Assembly (NCBI GenBank): GCA_021823365.1
Contig: JAKAOD010000012.1
Span: forward strand, 1-16,086
DNA: 16,086 bases
Reading direction: 5' to 3'
DNA from: Actinomycetes bacterium
GTDB taxonomy: Bacteria > Actinomycetota > Acidimicrobiia > Acidimicrobiales > Bog-793
In this document: piece after piece, positions 1 to 5,670 of the stretch
How the letters are laid out: every line of letters begins with the position of its first letter
Numbering within the stretch: the first letter of the stretch is position 1
The notes under the pieces: generated by a model
What the model was told of the DNA's origin: nothing
Seen by the model: the letters and a program-made list of their open reading frames with translations, nothing else
Databases searched by the model: none
Program-made: the position numbers and the translations under genes

Positions 1-2
1 TG

Positions 3-935
3 GTCCGGTTCGCGGACCGTGCCGAGGTGCGGCACCGGATCGCCTTCCTCCCCGACTACGACATGGCGATGGCCAAGGCGCTCTATGCCGGATGCGACGT
101 GTGGCTGAACAACCCTCTGCGCCCGCTCGAGGCGTGCGGGACGTCGGGGATGAAGTCGGCGCTGAACGGCGGGCTCAACCTCTCGGTGCGCGACGGGTGG
201 TGGGACGAGCTCGCCGACGGTCGCAACGGCTGGGCGATCCCCTCGGCCGACGTGGACGACGTCGACCTGCGGGACGACCTCGAGGCGGCCGCGCTCTACG
301 ACCTGCTCGAGGGCCCCGTCCGTGGTCGGTTCTACGAGCGCGGGCGCGACGGCGTGCCCCACCACTGGGTCTCGATGATCCGCCACACGCTCTCGACCCT
401 CGGTCCGAAGGTCCAGGCGGCACGGATGGTCGAGAACTACGTGACCGACTACTACGCGCCCGCGGCGAGGTCGCTCCGCGAGCTCTGCGCCGACGGCTAC
501 GCCGGGGCGCGCGAGCTCGCGGCCTGGAGCCGGAGGGCGCGAGACGCCTGGCCCTCGGTGCGGGTCGCCCACGTCCGGTCGAGCACGGGCGACGAGGGCC
601 CCTCGCTCGGCGGCGACGTCGCCATCAGGACCGTCGTCGACCTCGACGGGCTCGACGAGTCGGAGGTCGACGTCGAGGTCGTCTACGGCCCGGTGGACGA
701 CCTCGACGAGGTCCAGGCGCACGGCGTCGTCCACCTCGAGCTGCGCAAGGACGGCGAAGGCGCCGAGCGCACCTACGAAGGCGTGGTGCCCTTGGCGACG
801 CCGGGCGCCTTCGGCTACGCCGTGCGCGTCCTCCCACGTCACCGGCTTCTCGCGAGCCTGACCGAGCTTGGCCTCGTCGCCCAGGCCGACCCGGCCGAGC
901 TCGAGGTCGACGGCGACGACGTGCTGTTCCGCTGA
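3..935 (+). CDS. glgP: Alpha-glucan phosphorylase, C-terminal part (5' end outside window)
   Basis: Degrades alpha-1,4-glucans such as glycogen or maltodextrin with phosphate to glucose 1-phosphate, using PLP, in the cytoplasm. The frame is open at the left edge, so only about 310 C-terminal residues are visible. The diagnostic stretch EACGTSGMKSALNGG (about 129-173) is the PLP-lysine region; the lysine codon is at 153-155. It is followed by LNLSVRDGWWDE, typical of the GlgP/TIGR02094-type alpha-glucan phosphorylases rather than the classical animal/E. coli glycogen phosphorylase form. A GTG at 27 is internal, because the homologous frame continues upstream of it. The C-terminal 150 residues are acidic and resemble the variable beta-rich tail of this family. 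The TGA is 65 nt before the next gene on the same strand. Nothing links it functionally to the lipid genes. Confidence 0.9.
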   Translation, partial: VRFADRAEVRHRIAFLPDYDMAMAKALYAGCDVWLNNPLRPLEACGTSGMKSALNGGLNLSVRDGWWDELADGRNGWAIPSADVDDVDLRDDLEAAALYDLLEGPVRGRFYERGRDGVPHHWVSMIRHTLSTLGPKVQAARMVENYVTDYYAPAARSLRELCADGYAGARELAAWSRRARDAWPSVRVAHVRSSTGDEGPSLGGDVAIRTVVDLDGLDESEVDVEVVYGPVDDLDEVQAHGVVHLELRKDGEGAERTYEGVVPLATPGAFGYAVRVLPRHRLLASLTELGLVAQADPAELEVDGDDVLFR

Positions 936-986
936 GGGGCGCGCCGTCGGGACCTGCGCACCAGGGCAGGCGCTCCCGTGATTGGT

Positions 987-992
987 TAACCT
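987..992 (+). promoter_or_regulatory. Candidate -10 box (TAACCT) of a leaderless promoter
   Basis: TAACCT fits the TANNNT actinobacterial -10 pattern and ends 8 nt before the GTG at 1001. There is no Shine-Dalgarno-like sequence in the cytosine run between them. Transcription would then start at or next to the start codon, giving a leaderless mRNA. No good -35 box is visible 16-18 nt upstream. Leaderless transcripts are common in Actinobacteria; the assignment here is inference. Confidence 0.35.
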
Positions 993-1000
993 GCTCCCCC

Positions 1001-2212
1001 GTGCTTGCCGCCCGGCGCCTGGCCGCCGTCGTGGGCTGCGCCGCCGGCCTCGTCGGGGCCCTTCCCGGGTCTCTCGTCGCCCTGGCCGGCGTGGCGGCGG
1101 CCGGCGCCGGCTCGGACCGCACGACCATCCACCGCCTCGAGCAACGCATCTCCGACGAGGGGGCACGCACCCAGTCGCTCGTCGCCCGCTACGACGCCGT
1201 CGTCCACCGCCTCGCCGTGATCGACCATCGGATCACGGCCGACTCGGCCCGCCTGCGGGCCGAGCAGCGGGCCGAGCGGCGAGCGACGACCTGGTTGCGC
1301 CACGTCGCGGTCGCGGCCTACGTGAGCGCCGCGAGCGGCGGCACGGGTGCGCTCTCGGCCGCGAGCGGCTCCATGCTCGCGGTCCAGCAGGTCTACGTCG
1401 ACGCCGCCGGCGGCAGCCTCGAGGCGGCCACGACGGCCGTCGTCGACGCCCACCATCGCAGCTGGGTCACCAGCCGCACCCTTGCCTCCGAGCGGGCGAG
1501 CACGGTTGCCACGCTCGCGGCCCTGCGGAGTGCCAGGGCCGTGGCGGCCACCGCGACCTCGGCCGACGAGACCCTTCTCGGCCACGTGCGCCACCAGCTC
1601 CTCGCGCTGGTGGCCGCGGCGAACCAAAGGCGCGAGCAGGTGGCGGAGCGCGCGCTCGCCGCGCAGGCGGCGAGGCTCGCCACCCCCCAGCCGGTCTCGC
1701 CCCCCGTCCGGCCGGTGGTCGTCACGCCGGGGAGCTACGCCGACCCGTTCCGAGCCGTCTCGGGGCTGTCCCCGGAGCGGATCGACCAGGGCGTCGACTA
1801 CAGCGGGTTCGGGCCCGTCTACGCGGTGGGCGACGGCGTGGTCCTGAGCACGGTGAACGGCGGCTGGCCCGGCGGCACCTTCATCACCTACCGGCTCACG
1901 GACGGGCCCGCGCAGGGACTCGTCGTCTACGTCGCCGAGGACCTCGACCCGACGGTGCAGGTCGGCGAGACGGTGACGGCGGGCACGGTGATCGGCCAGA
2001 TGTACGGAGGCCCGGACGGCATCGAGACCGGCTGGGCAGACCCGACGGGTGACGGCAACACGATGGCCGCCGACTACGGCCAGTTCAACGGGTGGAACGT
2101 GACCGCGTTCGGCCTCAACTTCTCCCAGCTGCTCCAGTCGCTCGGCGCTCCGGGCGGCATCGTCGACGCCGGGGTGGCAGGGGCGCTGCCCCCCAGCTGG
2201 CCCTCCTGGTGA
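1001..2212 (+). CDS. Secreted coiled-coil protein with degenerate M23-like (LytM) domain
   Basis: Predicted 403-residue exported cell-envelope protein. GTG 1001 is chosen because it opens directly onto an N-terminal signal sequence: arginines at residues 5-6, then a long Ala/Val/Leu/Gly core to about residue 37. It is also the only plausible in-frame start after the glgP stop. Residues about 40-235 are Ala/Arg/Glu-rich, heptad-like helix as in PcsB/EnvC-type hydrolase activators. A Pro-rich linker (about 225-240) leads to a C-terminal M23/lysostaphin-like beta domain (about 245-360). The usual HxGxD metal motif reads DQGVDY (Asp262 where His is expected, Asp266 kept), and the usual YxHL region reads VYVAEDL (Glu313-Asp314), so the zinc site appears lost. 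It is therefore probably a peptidoglycan-binding or activator protein, not a peptidase. Its stop faces the minus-strand methyltransferase stop across 27 nt. Confidence 0.85.
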   Translation: MLAARRLAAVVGCAAGLVGALPGSLVALAGVAAAGAGSDRTTIHRLEQRISDEGARTQSLVARYDAVVHRLAVIDHRITADSARLRAEQRAERRATTWLRHVAVAAYVSAASGGTGALSAASGSMLAVQQVYVDAAGGSLEAATTAVVDAHHRSWVTSRTLASERASTVATLAALRSARAVAATATSADETLLGHVRHQLLALVAAANQRREQVAERALAAQAARLATPQPVSPPVRPVVVTPGSYADPFRAVSGLSPERIDQGVDYSGFGPVYAVGDGVVLSTVNGGWPGGTFITYRLTDGPAQGLVVYVAEDLDPTVQVGETVTAGTVIGQMYGGPDGIETGWADPTGDGNTMAADYGQFNGWNVTAFGLNFSQLLQSLGAPGGIVDAGVAGALPPSWPSW

Positions 2213-2239
2213 GCCTCCCGGAGCCGGCCCGGCGCTGCG

Positions 2240-3046
2240 TCAGCGCCTCGCCGGCTTCGTCCCTCTCACGACGGCCGCCTCGTTGACGACCGGGGCGGCC
2301 CGCACGTCGACGAACCCCGCGCGCTCGAGCATCGCCACCCACGCGCCCATCGGGATCGGGCGCTCCTGCACCCTGAAGACAAACCGGCCGGCGTTCTTCG
2401 CGATCCGCCACCAGCCGGCCGGCCCCTTGCGGAGCATGAGGACGATCTTCGCGGCGATGATCCGGCGGTCGCGCGCCTCGCCGCCCCGGCCGAACATCAT
2501 GTCGCCGACGACAAGCCGGCCGCCGGGGCGCAGCCAGCCGGCGGCCTTGCGGACGGCGGCCTCCTTGTCCTCGTCGCGCAGGTGGTGCAGCACGTAGTTC
2601 GAGACGACGAGGTCCACCGACTCGGGCTCGAAGGCGAGCTGCTCGATCGCCTCGGACCGACCGACGACGTTGGTGAGCCCGCCGGCGCGGGCGCGCTCCT
2701 CGAGCAGCGCGATCATCGCCGGGCTCACGTCGACGCCCACGACCTCCGCGACCGACGGCGCGATGCGCAGGGCGAGCTGGCCGGAGCCGCAGCCGAGATC
2801 GACGACGCGCTCGCCCGAGCGGGGCGCCGACTCGTCGACCACCCGCTCGACCACCCGCGTCAGGCCAGGGCTCTCCGCCGCCTGGCGATCCCATGAGCTC
2901 GCGTTGCGCGTCCAGAACCGCCGCTGGCGGGCGATGTTCGCGCGGGCGCTCCCGCGGGTCGCGCGGGTCGCGCCCCCGGCGAGGGCCCGGCCGGGGCCCG
3001 CCCCTCCGGCGCCGGCGTCCCCGGGGCCCGGCACTGCGCCCGTCAC
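2240..3046 (-). CDS. Class I SAM-dependent methyltransferase
   Basis: Predicted 268-residue soluble methyltransferase of the UbiE/Methyltransf_11-25 type; the substrate is unknown. The SAM-binding motif I is VVDLGCGSGQL (about 81-91), the acidic motif II is GVDVS (Asp106), and a motif IV/post-IV block VDLVVSNYVLHHL lies near residues 144-156. A basic, Trp-rich C-terminal part (RKGPAGWWRIAKNAGRFVF) is a plausible lipid or membrane contact. The GTG at 3046 is chosen because it overlaps the preceding gene's TGA as GTGA, implying translational coupling. The frame stays open further upstream, but that part is a shadow of the neighbouring gene. The first 35 residues are Gly/Ala/Pro-rich and may be non-conserved, so a later start is possible. 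It is last in a degV - membrane protein - methyltransferase operon. Confidence 0.88.
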   Translation of the reverse strand: MTGAVPGPGDAGAGGAGPGRALAGGATRATRGSARANIARQRRFWTRNASSWDRQAAESPGLTRVVERVVDESAPRSGERVVDLGCGSGQLALRIAPSVAEVVGVDVSPAMIALLEERARAGGLTNVVGRSEAIEQLAFEPESVDLVVSNYVLHHLRDEDKEAAVRKAAGWLRPGGRLVVGDMMFGRGGEARDRRIIAAKIVLMLRKGPAGWWRIAKNAGRFVFRVQERPIPMGAWVAMLERAGFVDVRAAPVVNEAAVVRGTKPARR

Positions 3047-3843
3047 GGCGAGCCCGCCTCGAAGGTGTAGCGGTAGCCGAGCTTCGGCGAGGAGATCGTG
3101 CCGACCACGTGGCCCCCGACCTCGACGCCGATGCTGCGCACCGCCGCCGCGACGGTGAGGGTCGCGCTGCCGCTCACCGGGAACGACGCCGGACGCGAGC
3201 TCGGCTGGAGGGTCTCGGCGGCGTAGAGCCGTCCGGACCCGGCCGGCTCCTCGACCATGGTCCAGCACGGGTGGTTCGGCAACGTCGCGACGAGGAGCGC
3301 GTACGACGCCGCGCCGACGTCGTAGGTGGCGCCGTTGGCGCTCTCGGAGACGACGTGGAACCCCGAGGGGGTCGTGCTGCTCGTCGGGTGTCCGCTCCCA
3401 CGTGCCGAGGTGACGGGGCGCGCCCCCGGCGAGGACCTGGCGGCAGAGGGGGTGCGGCGGAGGAAGTCGAGCCAGCTCGGGTGCTCGCGCTCGACGAGCA
3501 CGCCGAGCAGGAGCAGGACGAGCAAGAGGACGAGCAGCCAGACCACGAGCCGCAGCGCGTAGGGTGCGCTTCGCCGCCGCTGACGGGCGCGGCCCCGGTC
3601 GAGGTACGGCTGCTCCGCCGGGACGACCGGCAGCTCCTCGGTGACGGCGCGCCCCACGGGCCGCTGCGCGGCGCGCTGCGCCGTGCGCGCCGGCGCGGGC
3701 TCGGCCGCGCGTCCGCCGGGCGCGCCTGGGTCGCCGCCGCCCTGGACGCGGCCGGCGCCGGAGGCGGCGGCGTCGGGGGAGCCAGCCGTCCGGCGGGAGG
3801 CCGGTCTGGCCGGCCCGCCGCGGGGGCTCGAGGTCCGCGTCAC
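3043..3843 (-). CDS. Single-pass membrane protein, possibly with RodZ-C-like domain
   Basis: A 266-residue protein of unknown function. Residues 1-90 are Pro/Ala/Arg-rich, probably disordered and cytoplasmic, ending in an Arg cluster (RGRARQRRR). One very hydrophobic Leu/Val segment (about 96-117) should span the membrane, placing residues 120-266 outside. The outer part has a Ser/Pro/Thr linker followed by about 100 residues rich in beta-strand pattern (from CWTMVEE, Cys193-Trp194, to RYTFEAG). This resembles the DUF4115 domain found at the C-terminus of RodZ-like proteins; that likeness is from memory and uncertain, and no helix-turn-helix is present. The GTG start at 3843 lies 13 nt after the degV stop, preceded by GAGGG. 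An internal GTG at about residue 68 is an alternative start. It overlaps the downstream methyltransferase start by 4 nt. Confidence 0.75.
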   Translation of the reverse strand: MTRTSSPRGGPARPASRRTAGSPDAAASGAGRVQGGGDPGAPGGRAAEPAPARTAQRAAQRPVGRAVTEELPVVPAEQPYLDRGRARQRRRSAPYALRLVVWLLVLLLVLLLLGVLVEREHPSWLDFLRRTPSAARSSPGARPVTSARGSGHPTSSTTPSGFHVVSESANGATYDVGAASYALLVATLPNHPCWTMVEEPAGSGRLYAAETLQPSSRPASFPVSGSATLTVAAAVRSIGVEVGGHVVGTISSPKLGYRYTFEAGSP

Positions 3844-3856
3844 CGAGCCCTCGGGG

Positions 3857-4687
3857 TCACTGGGCCCTCGCCTCGGGGAGCCACGCCGCGCCGACGATGC
3901 CGCGGCCGGTGTGGACCTGCATCGCGAGGCTGAAGCCGGACACGAAGTCGACGCCGCCGAGCAGCTCCTCGAGGCGACGGGCGAGCTCGGGCGCGTCGGC
4001 GTGGAAGACCGTCGAACGCTCTGTCCCGCCGGGCGTGCCCTGCTCGTAGGCGCGACGGATCGCCTGGAGGGAGCTCTCGGCGTCCTCGGCGGTCCCGAGC
4101 GGCTCGACGACGCCGTCGTGCATCCGGAACACGCTGCGTACCCCGTCGGGGGCGCCGGGTCCGAGCACGTCGTCGGGCACCGGGCCGCTCCGCCGGATCG
4201 GCGCGAGCGTCTCGAGCGAGGCGACGAGCTCCACCCTTCGGGCCGCGTCCTCGATCGCCGCGACCACGGCGTCGAGGTCGCCGTCCCGCCTCGCCGCCTC
4301 GGCCCCGGCGAGCACGACGAGCGCCTGCCCGGCAGCGGCCGTCCGCGCGTCCACGGCGACGGTGCGCCGGTCGGCGAGGCTCGCGGCGAGCGAGGCGTTG
4401 CGGAACATCGCGGCGAACTCGATCGCCGGCGTGACGAGGACGGCGGCCTCCAGGCCCGATCCCTCGACCGCCGCCAGGTACTCTGTCACGAAGGGGCGGC
4501 TCGCGCCGCCGAGCTCCTCCTCCTCGGCGGCCGCCGAGATGGACCAGTCCGCGACGGCCCCGGGCTCCGTCGATGCTCGTTCTTCGGGCAGGTAGATGTT
4601 TATGGGGAGGACCCGGATCCCGAGCTCGTCGGCGAGCGCCGGAGGCAGGCACGTGCTCGAGTCCGTGACGAGCGCGACGCGACCCAC
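3857..4687 (-). CDS. DegV family protein (fatty-acid-binding fold)
   Basis: A 276-residue DegV/FakB-type protein. Family members bind a fatty acid between two domains and can present it to a FakA-type kinase. Visible family signatures are VALVTDSSTCLPPALADELG near the N-terminus, VLPINIYLPEE after it, and a C-terminal AMQVHTGRGIVGAAW block (the usual HTGPG motif). Two lipid-contact motifs look altered: the TSQPS-like segment reads ASRPFVTEY, and the usual S-x-L-S-G-T-Y reads TPAIEFAAMF. Headgroup binding may therefore differ from FakB. The GTG at 4687 is chosen because family homology begins there and a TATCGT -10 box lies 7 nt upstream. The frame could extend 30 codons further, but that overlaps the regulator. 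It is divergent from the MerR-TetR regulator and first in a three-gene operon. No FakA/DhaK-like partner is in the window. Confidence 0.88.
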   Translation of the reverse strand: MGRVALVTDSSTCLPPALADELGIRVLPINIYLPEERASTEPGAVADWSISAAAEEEELGGASRPFVTEYLAAVEGSGLEAAVLVTPAIEFAAMFRNASLAASLADRRTVAVDARTAAAGQALVVLAGAEAARRDGDLDAVVAAIEDAARRVELVASLETLAPIRRSGPVPDDVLGPGAPDGVRSVFRMHDGVVEPLGTAEDAESSLQAIRRAYEQGTPGGTERSTVFHADAPELARRLEELLGGVDFVSGFSLAMQVHTGRGIVGAAWLPEARAQ

Positions 4688-4694
4688 GAGCGGA

Positions 4695-4700
4695 ACGATA
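4695..4700 (-). promoter_or_regulatory. Candidate -10 box (TATCGT) for degV, leaderless
   Basis: Reading the minus strand, TATCGT matches TANNNT and is followed by 7 nt and then the degV GTG, so the mRNA would begin at the start codon. No Shine-Dalgarno sequence is visible between them. The 67-nt divergent space 4688-4754 is shared with the regulator start, so one protein bound here could affect both directions. No clear -35 box is seen. Confidence 0.35.
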
Positions 4701-4754
4701 CCGGCCGGGCAGGTCGCGAACGCCGACCACCCCGGGCTGCCCCGGCGGTTCACC

Positions 4755-5600
4755 ATGTCCGAGCTCGTCCAGCGCACGGGCGCTCCGGCGGCGACGATCC
4801 GCTACTACCTCAGCGTGGGCCTTCTTCCGCCCCCGGTCAAGGTGGCCTCCAACCGGTACCTCTACGACGAGCGGCACGTCGAGCTGGTGCGGCTCGTGCG
4901 GCTCCTTCGTGACCGCCGGGGCCTCCCCCTGGACGCCATCGGGCGGGTGCTGCCCGACATGCTGCCCGACCTCCTCGGCAGACCCGTCGGCGGCGTCTTC
5001 CGCGCCGACATGTGGGACGAGGTGCTGACGCCGGGGGCGCCGGGCGACTCGGCACGCGAGCGCCTCGTCGCCATCGGCACCGAGCTGTTCAGCCGTCGTG
5101 GCTACGCCGAGGTGACCGTCGACGACGTCTGCAGGGCCGCCGACATGGCCAAGGGATCCTTCTACCGGCACTTCACCTCGAAGGAGGAGCTGTTCGTCGC
5201 CGCGGCCCGGGCGGTGACGCGCGAGCTCGCCCGGACGCTCGCCGAGCTCGCCTCGTGCGGCCCGCACGAGGCGGACCGGATCGTCGAGGTCCTGGCGACG
5301 GCGATGGCGCCGCGTCTCGCGGTCGTCCTGGACCTCACCTCGCTCGCCGCGCAGCGCCGGCCGGGCTACGCGGCGGCGCTGCGCGCGCTCGTCTCGGCGC
5401 TCGGCGAGGCGCTCCGCCCGGTGCTCGGCACGCCCGTCGCCGGCGCCCGTGCCGCCGACGACGGCGGGGCCGACGAGGTGGTGGCACGCGCCGTCTTCGA
5501 GGCCGTCCGGCGCGTCGTGACCGCGGTCGACATCGACACCAGCCCGTCATTGACGCCCCTCGCGGGTTCTGCGAGGATGCACCACGAACAGCTACGGTGA
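4755..5600 (+). CDS. Dual helix-turn-helix regulator: MerR-type HTH fused to TetR-type HTH
   Basis: A 281-residue transcription factor with two DNA-binding modules. Residues about 1-70 are MerR-type: SELVQRTGAPAATIRYY, then GLLPPPVK, then NRYLYDERHVELVRLV and a helix up to about residue 72. A short linker follows (about 73-99). Residues about 100-150 are TetR-type: RERLVAIGTELFSRRGYAEV, TVDDVCRAADMAKGSFYRHF, TSKEELF. About 130 C-terminal helical residues would form a TetR ligand/dimer domain. ATG 4755 is chosen; GTGs at 4653 and 4662 are in frame but would overlap degV. The usual MerR start has two or three residues before this Met, so it may be slightly short. The gene is divergent from degV and directly precedes the hopanoid operon, whose candidate promoter lies in its 3' end. 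It is a plausible regulator of either or both; the ligand is unknown. Confidence 0.87.
   Translation: MSELVQRTGAPAATIRYYLSVGLLPPPVKVASNRYLYDERHVELVRLVRLLRDRRGLPLDAIGRVLPDMLPDLLGRPVGGVFRADMWDEVLTPGAPGDSARERLVAIGTELFSRRGYAEVTVDDVCRAADMAKGSFYRHFTSKEELFVAAARAVTRELARTLAELASCGPHEADRIVEVLATAMAPRLAVVLDLTSLAAQRRPGYAAALRALVSALGEALRPVLGTPVAGARAADDGGADEVVARAVFEAVRRVVTAVDIDTSPSLTPLAGSARMHHEQLR
5550..5578 (+). promoter_or_regulatory. Candidate promoter of the hopanoid operon
   Basis: TTGACG (5550-5555), a 17-nt spacer and GAGGAT (5573-5578) give a near-consensus sigma-70-type promoter inside the last codons of the upstream regulator gene. Transcription would start near 5585, leaving about 85 nt of leader before the dxs GTG. 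TACGGT at 5593-5598 fits the -10 pattern better but has no -35 at the right distance, so it is the alternative. Confidence 0.45.
5558..5576. promoter_or_regulatory. Perfect inverted repeat between the -35 and -10 boxes: candidate operator
   Basis: CCTCGC (5558-5563), a 7-nt spacer GGGTTCT and GCGAGG (5571-5576) form a perfect 19-bp dyad centred in the promoter spacer. MerR-family proteins typically bind dyads in exactly this location and remodel the spacer. The adjacent gene encodes a protein with a MerR HTH, so it is the natural candidate ligand. In such GC-rich coding sequence a 6-bp dyad can also arise by chance. Confidence 0.4.
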
Positions 5601-5659
5601 CCAGCGAGTCATGATCACTTCGCGTGAGCGGTCCCGTACGGGGGGCGGCCCGACGACCG

Positions 5660-5665
5660 AGGAGG
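5660..5665 (+). promoter_or_regulatory. Strong Shine-Dalgarno (AGGAGG) fixing the dxs start
   Basis: AGGAGG lies 5 nt before GTG 5671, a near-ideal ribosome binding site. The upstream in-frame ATG at 5611 has only a weak AGCGAG-like sequence before it, and the 20 residues between the two starts do not look like Dxs. This decides in favour of GTG 5671. Confidence 0.7.
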
Positions 5666-5670
5666 ACGAC

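Noticed and set aside
92..1000. Upstream extension of the M23-like frame across glgP
   Set aside because: It is an Arg/Ala/Gly-rich shadow of the glgP reading frame with no family signature; the signal peptide begins at GTG 1001.
2213..2239. Short GC-rich dyad (GCCGG-C-CCGGC) between the convergent stops as a bidirectional terminator
   Set aside because: Stem is 5 bp with a 1-nt centre and no T-run; it cannot form a stable hairpin as written.
3047..3268. N-terminal extension of the methyltransferase frame
   Set aside because: Antisense-like Arg/Gly-rich sequence overlapping the membrane protein gene; GTG 3046 gives the coupled GTGA overlap.
4732..4745. CCGGG-CTGC-CCCGG dyad just upstream of the regulator start as an operator
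   Set aside because: Only 5-bp all-G/C arms in a very GC-rich region; expected by chance, and not repeated at the hopanoid promoter.
3840..5267. 475-codon open frame on the minus strand
   Set aside because: It overlaps the real degV and regulator genes, is Arg/Ala/Gly-rich and has no recognisable domain; a typical high-GC shadow.
5611..5670. Upstream ATG start for dxs
   Set aside because: No ribosome binding site and no Dxs-like residues between it and GTG 5671, which has AGGAGG at ideal spacing.
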